Shown: in pieces, positions 1 through 5,338 of the stretch
How the letters are laid out: each line of letters begins with the position of its first letter
Position numbering within the stretch: the first letter of the stretch is position 1
Assembly: GCA_946533525.1 (NCBI GenBank)
Contig: CAMNBW010000129.1
Location: forward strand, 1 to 5,391
Reading direction: 5' to 3'
Origin: an uncultured Lachnospiraceae bacterium
GTDB taxonomy: Bacteria > Bacillota > Clostridia > Lachnospirales > Lachnospiraceae
Length of the DNA: 5,391 nt
The notes under the pieces: generated by a model
Database searches by the model: none
Told to the model about the DNA's origin: nothing
The model's input: only the letters and a program-made list of their open reading frames with translations
Translations under genes and position numbers: made by a program

Positions 1-6
1 TTCAGC

Positions 7-49
7 AATAAAGAAAAACGTCCGGGCAGAATATCATCCTGTCCGAACG
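7..49 (-). terminator. Strong leftward intrinsic terminator
   Basis: Read on the minus strand, positions 49-36 pair with 32-19 around a 3-nt loop (GAT). Of 14 stem positions, one is an A-C mismatch and two are G-U wobbles. The stem is followed directly by TTTTTCTTTATT (18 down to 7). The two G and three A bases before the stem could also pair with the first T residues. On the plus strand the same stem is followed only by CCTTTGT, so it is much weaker as a rightward terminator. It lies about 20 nt downstream of the predicted start of the leftward promoter at 76-104, which makes it either the end of a very short RNA or an attenuator for a gene beyond the left edge. Confidence 0.8.
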
Positions 50-69
50 CCTTTGTCCGCTTGAAATAT
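10..69 (-). ncRNA. Putative short leftward RNA or attenuated leader
   Basis: This is inferred from a near-consensus leftward promoter (76-104) and an intrinsic terminator (7-49) with only about 20 nt between predicted start (near 69) and stem. The product would be about 55-60 nt, mostly the terminator hairpin. No coding sequence of useful length fits: the only ATG in the transcript opens an 11-codon frame inside the hairpin with no spaced ribosome binding site. The 5' part carries a second copy of CGGACA (59-54), also present in the first terminator arm (45-40). It could therefore pair with the second arm and compete weakly with the terminator. I recognise no known RNA family. It may be a stand-alone small RNA or the leader of a leftward gene outside the window. 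Confidence 0.4.
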
Positions 70-75
70 GATGAA

Positions 76-104
76 ATAATAACAACCAGCCGCGGGGTTG
101 TCAA
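76..104 (-). promoter_or_regulatory. Leftward sigma-A promoter
   Basis: On the minus strand there is a perfect -35 box TTGACA (104-99), a 17-bp spacer and a -10 box TATTAT (81-76, five of six matches). The predicted start is near 69. A dyad of 6-bp arms (ACAACC at 82-87, GGTTGT at 96-101) spans the spacer and overlaps the -35 box, so a repressor site is possible. No transcript data support it. Confidence 0.75.
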
Positions 105-144
105 GCGGAATGAAGCTGCGCCGCAGGATACACGAATTAACACC

Positions 145-173
145 TTGAAGTTTTAATTGTAGTCTGTTAGAAT
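145..173 (+). promoter_or_regulatory. Sigma-A promoter of the secDF operon
   Basis: The -35 box is TTGAAG (145-150), the spacer is 17 bp, and the -10 box is TAGAAT (168-173), preceded by the extended -10 element TG at 165-166. The predicted start is near 179-181, giving a leader of about 60 nt before secDF. The promoter is divergent from the leftward one at 76-104, with 40 bp between the two -35 boxes. The hexamers AACACC (139-144) and GGTGTT (178-183) flank it as an inverted pair, which may be chance. Confidence 0.75.
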
Positions 174-229
174 ACACGGTGTTTGATTCTACATAGGTAC
201 TTTTATTTATAATTTAAGGAAGCTTTTAT

Positions 230-234
230 GGAGG
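230..234 (+). promoter_or_regulatory. Ribosome binding site that decides the secDF start
   Basis: GGAGG lies 3 nt before the ATG at 238 and 6 nt before the in-frame ATG at 241. Spacing favours the second ATG, giving a 745-residue protein beginning MKKGSK rather than MMKKGSK. Both starts read the same frame, so the product differs by one residue. Confidence 0.7.
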
Positions 235-240
235 AGAATG

Positions 241-2478
241 ATGAAAAAAGGTTCTAAAAGCAGTGTTATTATTTTTGTGATAATAACATTGGCTCTTTTG
301 GCGCTTGCAATCTTCGGCATCGGAGATCAGGTCAAGGGAGTTCAGGAAATCCGTTACGGTATCGACATAAGGGGAGGTGTTGAGGCTGTATTCAAGCCCG
401 AGACCGAAGCGACCCCCACGGCGGCGGAGCTCGAATCCGCAAGAGTGGTTATCGAGACCAGATTGGACAATGAAAACATTACTGACAGAGAGGTTACCAT
501 CGACAAGGAGGGTGGCTATATCATAGTCCGCTTCCCCTGGAAGTCGGATGAGACCGATTACGACCCTGAGGACGCCATCGCCGAGCTGGGTGAAATGGCG
601 GAGCTTCAGTTTATCGATCCCGAGGGAACTGTAGTCGTAGAGGGTAAAGACGTTACCAGCGCTTCTCCCGAGGCACAGAGGGAGGATAACGGTACAACGA
701 GCTATGTTGTGGCCCTTACCTTCAACAGCGACGGCGCAAGCAAATTTGCCGAGGCGACCGGCAGGCTTGTAGGTCAGCAGATAGGTATTTACATGGACGA
801 TACGCTTTTGTCCAACCCGGTAGTGCAGACGCAGATCACCGGAGGACAGGCGGTCATAACAGGAATGGAAGATTACGCGGCGGCAGAGGATCTTGCAAAT
901 AAGATAAATGCCGGCGCCCTGCCCTTCTCCCTGGAGACACGTTCTTTCTCGACCATATCACCTTCGCTGGGACAGAACGCTTTGCAGGTTATGATGTATG
1001 CAGGATTAGTTGCATTCGTACTTGTTTGTTTATTCATGCTGTGCTTCTATAAGCTGCCCGGCGTGGTTGCATGCATGACTCTGCTCCTGCAGATGATCCT
1101 GCAGCTTCTTGCAATTTCCGTTCCGCAGTATACTCTGACTCTTCCCGGTATGGCAGGTATCATCCTGTCCCTGGGCATGGCGGTGGATGCGAACATCATC
1201 ATTGCGGAGCGTATCTCTGAGGAGATAAAGAACGGTGAGACGGTAAAGAGCGCTGTAGCCAACGGATACAAGAGGGCCTTCACCTCCGTACTTGACGGAA
1301 ATATTACAACGGCAATAGTCGCAGTGGTACTTATGATATTCGGTTCGGGCACAATGCTGTCCTTCGGATACACGCTGCTTATCGGTGTTATAGTCAACTG
1401 CTTCGTGGGAGTAAATGTTTCAAGGTCAGTGATCAAATCCCTGCTTGAGTATCCCGCCCTCAACAATGAGAAGTTCTTCAGAGAGAAGAAAGAGAAGAAG
1501 ACCATTAAGTTCTTTGAAAATAAGAGGGTTTATGCGATTATTACCGCTGTCATAGTAGTGGCGGGAATTATAGGACTTGCAACCAAAGGCGCGAGGATCG
1601 ATACCCAGTTTACCGGAGGTACGGTGCTTCAGTATGATCTCGCCGGAGAAATAGATACGGAGAAGATCGCAGCGGATGTCGAAGAGGTTTCGGGCCGTCC
1701 CGCGACAGTGCAGATCACGGAGAGCAATATAGACGACACCTCCGCTGTGCTCATAACCCTTGCGGGCAACACCGGTATCACTCCCGATGAGCAGAAGGAT
1801 ATTTCCGTAGCCATCGCCGATGAATTCGGTCTCGACGAGGTAACACCTTCACAGACCTACGCCGTTGAGCCCTATATCGGTGAAAAGGCCATGAGGAATG
1901 CGCTTATAGCAATAGTCGTATCCTTCTTATGTATCCTTGCCTATATCGGAATACGTTTCTCGGTGCTGAGCGGACTTTCGGCCGGTCTTACCGCCCTCAT
2001 AGCCCTGGTGCATGACGTTATGATAGTATTCTTTGCCTTCGTGCTTTTCGGTATTCCGATAGGAGACAGCTTTGTGGCCGTCGTGCTTACTATAATAGGA
2101 TATTCCATCAACGATACCATCGTGGTTTACGATAGAATCAGAGAGAATACGAACAACAACCCCAGAAGGACCCTTGTGGAGCAGATCGACGTATCCTTAA
2201 CACAGGTTATGACGCGTTCGATCAACACCTCCGTCACCACCGGACTTTGCGTACTGGTAATCCTCGGGGCGTCTATCTACTTTAATATCTCCTCGATATA
2301 CAGATTTTCGCTTCCGATGTTCTTCGGTGTAGTGAGCGGAGCTTATTCATCCCTGTGCATCGCTTCCATTCTTTGGGGCATAATGAAGAGCAATAAACAG
2401 ACAGTTGAGGCTCCGGCAGCAGCTGAGGTTGAGGCGAAAGATAATAAGAATTCAAAGAACTCTAAAAAGAAAAAGTAA
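241..2478 (+). CDS. secDF: SecDF fused protein-export membrane subunit
   Basis: This is the accessory subunit of the Sec translocon. It uses the proton-motive force to pull secreted proteins across the membrane after SecA-driven transfer. SecD and SecF are fused in one chain, as in Bacillus subtilis. Residues here are numbered from the ATG at 238. Visible parts: a first membrane helix (about 10-29); the SecD motif YGIDIRGG (40-47, usual form LGLDLRGG); the periplasmic region (about 30-245); a five-helix SecD block with GMAVDANIIIAERI (313-326), where Asp317 fits the conserved membrane aspartate; a charged linker (about 405-428); the SecF helix; FTGG (458-461); and the SecF block with VHDV (Asp593 of the proton path) and IGYSINDTIVVYDRIREN (620-637). 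About twelve helices are expected. The tail (after 718) is Ala/Glu- then Lys-rich and probably disordered. No key motif is missing. It is the first gene of the operon. The start at 241 was chosen for Shine-Dalgarno spacing. Confidence 0.96.
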   Translation: MKKGSKSSVIIFVIITLALLALAIFGIGDQVKGVQEIRYGIDIRGGVEAVFKPETEATPTAAELESARVVIETRLDNENITDREVTIDKEGGYIIVRFPWKSDETDYDPEDAIAELGEMAELQFIDPEGTVVVEGKDVTSASPEAQREDNGTTSYVVALTFNSDGASKFAEATGRLVGQQIGIYMDDTLLSNPVVQTQITGGQAVITGMEDYAAAEDLANKINAGALPFSLETRSFSTISPSLGQNALQVMMYAGLVAFVLVCLFMLCFYKLPGVVACMTLLLQMILQLLAISVPQYTLTLPGMAGIILSLGMAVDANIIIAERISEEIKNGETVKSAVANGYKRAFTSVLDGNITTAIVAVVLMIFGSGTMLSFGYTLLIGVIVNCFVGVNVSRSVIKSLLEYPALNNEKFFREKKEKKTIKFFENKRVYAIITAVIVVAGIIGLATKGARIDTQFTGGTVLQYDLAGEIDTEKIAADVEEVSGRPATVQITESNIDDTSAVLITLAGNTGITPDEQKDISVAIADEFGLDEVTPSQTYAVEPYIGEKAMRNALIAIVVSFLCILAYIGIRFSVLSGLSAGLTALIALVHDVMIVFFAFVLFGIPIGDSFVAVVLTIIGYSINDTIVVYDRIRENTNNNPRRTLVEQIDVSLTQVMTRSINTSVTTGLCVLVILGASIYFNISSIYRFSLPMFFGVVSGAYSSLCIASILWGIMKSNKQTVEAPAAAEVEAKDNKNSKNSKKKK
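264..288 (+). repeat. Perfect 9-bp inverted repeat in the secDF start region
   Basis: TGTTATTAT (264-272) and ATAATAACA (280-288) are perfect reverse complements around a 7-nt loop. They extend outward by one G-U and one A-U pair. The repeat begins 23 nt after the preferred ATG, within codons of the first membrane helix (VII-F-VII). It is AT-rich and therefore only moderately stable. The I/V repeat in the protein may explain it by codon choice alone. Confidence 0.5.
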
Positions 2479-2481
2479 GCA

Positions 2482-2973
2482 ATGAACGCAGGATTAAAGT
2501 ATTTAATCATATTTTTTATCTCTATGGTTCCGTTAATAGAGCTAAGAGCAGCAATGCCCATATCGCAGGCGCCGGATCTTTTCGGCCCTGCGCTTCCTTT
2601 TATACCGTCTCTCATAGTCTGCATGCTGGGAAACATGGTGCCTGTACCGATCATCTTCCTCTTTGCGAGAAAGGTGCTGGAATGGGGAAAGGATAAGAAG
2701 GTCATAGGGAAGTTTTTCACGTTCTGCCTTGAGAAAGGGCATAAGGGGGGAGAAAAGCTTCAGGAGAAAGCGGGACGCGGGCTCTATGTAGCGCTGATGC
2801 TCTTTGTAGGTATACCCCTGCCGGGCACGGGAGCGTGGACCGGAACCCTTGCGGCCAGCCTTCTGGATATGGATTTTAAGAAAAGCTGCATAGCCGTCAT
2901 GGCCGGGGTCCTGATGGCGGGCCTTATAATGGGCTTAGGGTCCTTAGGACTTTTTACACTAATATTCAAGTGA
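2482..2973 (+). CDS. COG2426 small integral membrane protein (Sm_multidrug_ex family)
   Basis: A 163-residue membrane protein of the family labelled 'putative small multi-drug export protein' (COG2426). The transport label is weakly founded and the true function is unknown. Family signatures are PLIELRAAMP (17-26, usual form FIELRGAIP), GNMVPVPIIF (50-59) and GIPLPGTGAWTG (110-121). Hydrophobic stretches lie at about 5-23, 40-62, 100-128 and 134-161, with a basic, charged loop at about 63-99 (KVLEWGKDKK, EKGHKGGEKL). Proline- and glycine-rich stretches inside hydrophobic segments suggest re-entrant loops; as I recall, structure predictions relate this family to DedA/VTT proteins, which I could not test. 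The ATG comes 3 nt after the secDF stop, preceded only by an A-rich stretch with no clear Shine-Dalgarno sequence, so translation probably depends on ribosomes finishing secDF. The length is normal for the family. Confidence 0.88.
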   Translation: MNAGLKYLIIFFISMVPLIELRAAMPISQAPDLFGPALPFIPSLIVCMLGNMVPVPIIFLFARKVLEWGKDKKVIGKFFTFCLEKGHKGGEKLQEKAGRGLYVALMLFVGIPLPGTGAWTGTLAASLLDMDFKKSCIAVMAGVLMAGLIMGLGSLGLFTLIFK

Positions 2974-2982
2974 GGCGTATTC

Positions 2983-3153
2983 ATGCCGGAAGAACCAGTT
3001 TTACTTTTAAGTTACATCAATACCAAGTTAAGGGATACATATTCCGATCTTGAAGAGCTTGCTTCGGCGGAAGGAAAAACTTCCGCCGAAATAAAGGATA
3101 AGCTCTCTTCCATAGACTATCATTACGATCCGGATCTTAATCAATTCAAATAA
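2983..3153 (+). CDS. DUF4250 small protein
   Basis: A 56-residue soluble protein. LLLSYINTKLRD (7-18), SDLEEL (21-26) and the ending SIDYHYDPDLNQFK (43-56) match my memory of DUF4250, a family of about 55-60 residues found in Clostridia and relatives with no known function. The middle, about residues 15-45, is charged and helix-prone (DLEELASAEG, SAEIKDKLSS). The pattern resembles a small helix-turn-helix-like or three-helix fold, but that is only an impression. There is no membrane segment or cysteine. A GAGG at 2972-2975, overlapping the upstream stop codon, lies 7 nt before the ATG, so this gene has a usable ribosome binding site. Its stop is 3 nt before rarA. It carries a strong internal hairpin (3063-3090). 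Confidence 0.85.
   Translation: MPEEPVLLLSYINTKLRDTYSDLEELASAEGKTSAEIKDKLSSIDYHYDPDLNQFK
3063..3090 (+). repeat. Perfect 11-bp hairpin inside the DUF4250 gene
   Basis: TTCGGCGGAAG (3063-3073) and CTTCCGCCGAA (3080-3090) are exact reverse complements separated by a GAAAAA loop. The arms encode the similar peptides SAEG and TSAE. No T-run follows on either strand, so it is not a standard intrinsic terminator. It lies about 70 nt before the weakly signalled rarA start and could act as a pause, processing or stability element in the operon mRNA. Confidence 0.65.
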
Positions 3154-3156
3154 AGC

Positions 3157-4488
3157 ATGGATTTATTCGATTATGCCAGACAGAATAATTTAAAGCGGGA
3201 GTCCCCGCTGGCTTCGCGTATGCGGCCCACCTCCCTTGAGGAAGTGGTGGGGCAGGAGCATATTATCGGCAAGGACAAGCTCCTGTACCGGGCCATTGCT
3301 GCGGACAAGCTCTCGTCCATTATCCTCTACGGGCCTCCGGGGGTCGGAAAGACCACGATAGCCCAGGTCATCGCCCATACCACGATGGCTGAGTTCATTG
3401 AGCTTTCGGCCACGGCAGCGGGCAAGAAGGATATGGAGGAGGCGGTAAGGCGTGCCGAAGAATCCCTTGGAATGTACGGGGCAAAGACCATCCTTTTTAT
3501 AGACGAGATCCACCGGTTCAACAAGGGACAGCAGGACTACCTTCTGCCCTTTGTGGAGAACGGGACGGTGATCCTAATCGGAGCCACCACTGAAAATCCC
3601 TATTTTGAAGTAAACTCCGCTCTGATCTCGAGGTCTTTGGTCTTTGAACTTAAGCCCCTTTCGAGGGAGAATATAATAACGCTTTTAAAGCGGGCCCTTA
3701 CGGATGAGGAAAAGGGTGTGGGAGCGTATAATGCCTACGCTGATGAAGAGGCCCTGGACTTTCTTGCAAATTACTGCGATGGAGATGCCAGGAGCGCCCT
3801 TAACGGGATAGAGCTGGCGGTGATGACGACGCCTAAGGATCAGGACGGGCGTATACATATTACCCTGGAGGTGGCGGGAGAGTGCATACAGCATCGGGTG
3901 GTGCGCTACGATAAGGACGGGGATAATCATTACGATACTATTTCCGCCTTTATTAAGAGCATGAGAGGGTCCGACCCGGATGCGGCCATCTTTTATCTGG
4001 CTAAAATGCTCTATGACGGGGAGGACATCAAGTTCATAGCCAGGCGGATGATGATCTGCGCCTCGGAGGACGTGGGAAATGCCGATCCCCAGGCCCTGCA
4101 GGTAGCTGTCGCGGCCTCCCTTGCGGTTGAGAGGGTGGGAATGCCTGAGGCCCAGATAATTTTGTCCCAGGCCGCGGCCTATATCGCAACCGCTCCTAAG
4201 AGCAATTCCGCCGTCGAGGCTATCTTTGCGGCGACCAGGGCGGTCAAGGAAACTCCCTCTCTGACGGTGCCTCCCTATCTGCAGGATGCGCATTATTCGG
4301 GAGCCGAGAAGCTCGGGCGCGGCACGGGCTATAAATACGCCCACGACTACCCCGACCATTACGTAAAGCAGCGCTACCTCCCCTATGAGCTTAAGGATAT
4401 GACATTTTACGATATTTCCGAGATGGGGTACGAAAAGAAGATCAAGGAACATATGAAGAAACTCAAGAACAGAAAGGGCGATGAATAG
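3157..4488 (+). CDS. rarA: RarA/MgsA replication-associated recombination ATPase
   Basis: A cytoplasmic AAA+ ATPase of the RarA/MgsA/WRNIP1 family, related to clamp-loader subunits and RuvB. It acts at stalled or collapsed replication forks with SSB and helps control recombination. The N-terminus MDLFDYARQN with PLASRMRPTSLEEVVGQEH is typical. Walker A is GPPGVGKTT (59-67), Walker B is ILFIDEIHRFN (112-122), sensor 1 is IGATTENPYFEVN (141-153), SALISRS holds the probable arginine finger Arg159, and sensor 2 is GDARSALN (209-216). The C-terminal MgsA tetramerisation region includes YDKDGDNHYDTISAFIKSMRG (251-271), ARRMMICASEDVGNADP (295-311) and GYKYAHDYPDHYVKQRYLP (391-409). The length of 443 is usual and all ATPase motifs are intact. 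The start follows the DUF4250 stop by 3 nt with no good Shine-Dalgarno sequence, implying coupling. It is followed at 2 nt by trmL. Confidence 0.96.
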   Translation: MDLFDYARQNNLKRESPLASRMRPTSLEEVVGQEHIIGKDKLLYRAIAADKLSSIILYGPPGVGKTTIAQVIAHTTMAEFIELSATAAGKKDMEEAVRRAEESLGMYGAKTILFIDEIHRFNKGQQDYLLPFVENGTVILIGATTENPYFEVNSALISRSLVFELKPLSRENIITLLKRALTDEEKGVGAYNAYADEEALDFLANYCDGDARSALNGIELAVMTTPKDQDGRIHITLEVAGECIQHRVVRYDKDGDNHYDTISAFIKSMRGSDPDAAIFYLAKMLYDGEDIKFIARRMMICASEDVGNADPQALQVAVAASLAVERVGMPEAQIILSQAAAYIATAPKSNSAVEAIFAATRAVKETPSLTVPPYLQDAHYSGAEKLGRGTGYKYAHDYPDHYVKQRYLPYELKDMTFYDISEMGYEKKIKEHMKKLKNRKGDE

Positions 4489-4490
4489 TT

Positions 4491-4973
4491 ATGCCGGGGA
4501 TAGTTCTTCATGAACCGGAAATCCCGTACAATACGGGAAACATAGGCAGAACCTGTCTCGATGCGGGGGCGAGCCTCCATCTTATCGAGCCTCTGGGCTT
4601 TATCTTAAGCGATAAGAGGCTTAAGCGCGCGGGGATGGACTACTGGGACAGGCTGGATGTGACCCGGTACAGAAACTATGAGCACTTTATGGAGCTGCAC
4701 CCTGGGGCAAGGATCTGGTACGCCAGTACGAAGGCGCATAAATGCTACAGCGACGTTTCCTATTCCATGGACGACCTCATTATGTTCGGCAGGGAGGGGG
4801 GAGGAATCCCCGAGGAGATCTTAAGGGAAAATCCTGACACCTGCATAAGGATACCTATGGTGGAGGGCTGCAGATCCCTTAATCTTTGCAACTCCGTGGC
4901 GATAGTGCTCTACGAGGTCCTGCGGCAGAATTCCTTTCCGGGGCTGAAAATGATTGAGTCAGATTTTCTGTGA
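4491..4973 (+). CDS. trmL: TrmL-type tRNA (cytidine/uridine-2'-O-)-methyltransferase
   Basis: A SPOUT-class (SpoU family) S-adenosylmethionine-dependent enzyme. In known members it methylates the 2'-O of the wobble base 34 of leucine tRNAs (CmAA and cmnm5UmAA) in the cytoplasm, acting as a dimer. Seen: motif 1 PEIPYNTGNIGRTC (9-22) with Asn14 and Arg20; motif 2 IMFGREGGGIPEEI (97-110) with Glu102; motif 3 IRIPM and RSLNLCNSVAIVLYE (128-142), forming the trefoil-knot cofactor site. Length 160 is typical. The serine often seen in SLNLSNS is cysteine here (Cys133), and Cys127 precedes the motif; both are mild variations. No in-frame start lies upstream, because a stop codon comes just before. 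The nearest purine-rich site (AAAGGG, 4473-4478) is 12 nt away, so coupling to rarA 2 nt upstream is likely. The last codons and the stop lie in a hairpin (4955-4985). Confidence 0.93.
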   Translation: MPGIVLHEPEIPYNTGNIGRTCLDAGASLHLIEPLGFILSDKRLKRAGMDYWDRLDVTRYRNYEHFMELHPGARIWYASTKAHKCYSDVSYSMDDLIMFGREGGGIPEEILRENPDTCIRIPMVEGCRSLNLCNSVAIVLYEVLRQNSFPGLKMIESDFL

Positions 4974-4985
4974 AAACCTGACTCA
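4955..4985 (+). repeat. Near-perfect hairpin across the trmL stop codon
   Basis: Positions 4955-4968 pair with 4972-4985 around the loop TGT: 14 stem positions with a single A-C mismatch (4963 with 4977). The trmL stop codon TGA (4971-4973) falls in the loop and the start of the second arm. Downstream comes ACAAAT and then the ribosome binding site of the next gene, with no T-run, so it lacks the mark of an intrinsic terminator. It may protect or define a processed mRNA 3' end, or modulate the next gene, whose GGAGGGG begins 5 nt after the stem. Ribosomes reaching the trmL stop would open it. Confidence 0.65.
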
Positions 4986-5007
4986 CAAATGGAGGGGAGA
5001 TTTAATA

Positions 5008-5214
5008 ATGGGTACACTTATAGCTTTTATTATAATATTTTTATCCTTCGCGCTGTTTTTTGCCGCCCTTAAAATGATGAGATATTCAAAGACTCCCGGA
5101 AAATTTGTTCCCTGGGTCATAATTCCCATCATCGCTATTATCCTGGCCATCCTTTATCTGCTGTTTACGGACATCGTCAATCAAATATTCAAAGAAATAG
5201 TCAGTAATACTTGA
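5008..5214 (+). CDS. Hypothetical small two-helix membrane protein
   Basis: A 68-residue protein that I do not recognise. It has two hydrophobic segments (about 3-21 and 34-53) joined by a short basic loop (KMMRYSKTPGKF, 22-33), and a mildly amphipathic C-terminal tail (DIVNQIFKEIV). By the positive-inside rule the loop faces the cytoplasm and both ends face out. The start at 5008 was chosen for the strong GGAGGGG at 4991-4997, 10 nt upstream. A longer reading from a TTG at 4954 would overlap trmL and read through the hairpin and this ribosome binding site, so it is unlikely. No promoter was found in the 34-nt gap after trmL, so it is probably the last gene of the operon. Its size resembles holins or small membrane regulators, but no motif supports either. 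Base composition is more AT-rich than rarA and trmL. Confidence 0.75.
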   Translation: MGTLIAFIIIFLSFALFFAALKMMRYSKTPGKFVPWVIIPIIAIILAILYLLFTDIVNQIFKEIVSNT

Positions 5215-5239
5215 TGTTAAAAAAGGTTTAGTTTATAAT
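5211..5239 (+). promoter_or_regulatory. Sigma-A promoter upstream of the rho-like gene
   Basis: A -35 box TTGATG (5211-5216), a 17-bp spacer and a perfect -10 TATAAT (5234-5239). The -35 box overlaps the stop codon of the small membrane protein gene. The predicted start is near 5246, leaving a leader of about 92 nt. No intrinsic terminator lies between the upstream operon and this promoter, so read-through from the operon is possible. Confidence 0.75.
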
Positions 5240-5245
5240 AACTGT

Positions 5246-5329
5246 ATTCTTAAATACTTCAGATCAAGGAAAATTTATCCAAACAAATTCCCAACGAAAA
5301 ACTTTTTATTAATTTAATTTCATTATAAT
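5246..5329 (+). promoter_or_regulatory. G-poor leader of the rho-like gene
   Basis: From 5270 to 5329 there is a single G (5296) in 60 nt, with C-containing stretches (TTTATCCAAACAAATTCCC) and no stable hairpin by eye. An unstructured, G-poor, C-containing RNA is what Rho prefers to bind, and rho genes in Escherichia coli and Bacillus subtilis are known to be autoregulated. A rut-like role is therefore inferred, not shown. Overall the leader is A/T-rich rather than C-rich, which weakens the case. Confidence 0.35.
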
Positions 5330-5334
5330 GGAGG
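5330..5334 (+). promoter_or_regulatory. Ribosome binding site of the rho-like gene
   Basis: GGAGG lies 4 nt before the ATG at 5339. This short spacing resembles that at secDF. It supports 5339 as the start of the truncated gene. Confidence 0.7.
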
Positions 5335-5338
5335 ATTT

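Noticed and set aside
2..37. An 11-codon leftward frame (MIFCPDVFLYC) starting in the terminator loop.
   Set aside because: Its ATG is inside the terminator stem-loop with no spaced ribosome binding site, so it is probably not translated.
1..156. An open plus-strand frame from the left edge to TAA at 154-156 (51 codons), possibly the end of an upstream gene.
   Set aside because: The translation resembles nothing I know. The stretch contains a leftward promoter, a leftward terminator and the -35 box of the secDF promoter, all typical of intergenic DNA. An open run of 51 codons from an edge is not rare by chance.
139..183. The inverted hexamers AACACC and GGTGTT flanking the secDF promoter as a regulator site.
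   Set aside because: The arms are only 6 bp with a 33-nt gap, and pairing does not extend, so chance is a sufficient explanation.
3685..4452. A long minus-strand open frame (255 codons) opposite rarA, plus shorter minus-strand frames opposite secDF, the COG2426 gene and rarA.
   Set aside because: They lie opposite genes with intact conserved motifs, give no recognisable protein and have no promoter or operon context. They are codon-bias shadows.
4954..5007. An 18-residue N-terminal extension of the small membrane protein from a TTG codon.
   Set aside because: It would overlap trmL, read through a hairpin and the strong GGAGGGG site, and add a hydrophilic segment. The ATG at 5008 is much better supported.
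5244..5257. A small hairpin GTATT-CTTA-AATAC after the small membrane protein gene as an operon terminator.
   Set aside because: The stem is only 5 AT-rich base pairs with no T-run, too weak to end transcription.
5324..5329. A second TATAAT directly before the rho-like gene, as an extra promoter.
   Set aside because: No -35 box lies 16-18 bp upstream, and transcription would begin after the ribosome binding site, leaving it out of the mRNA.
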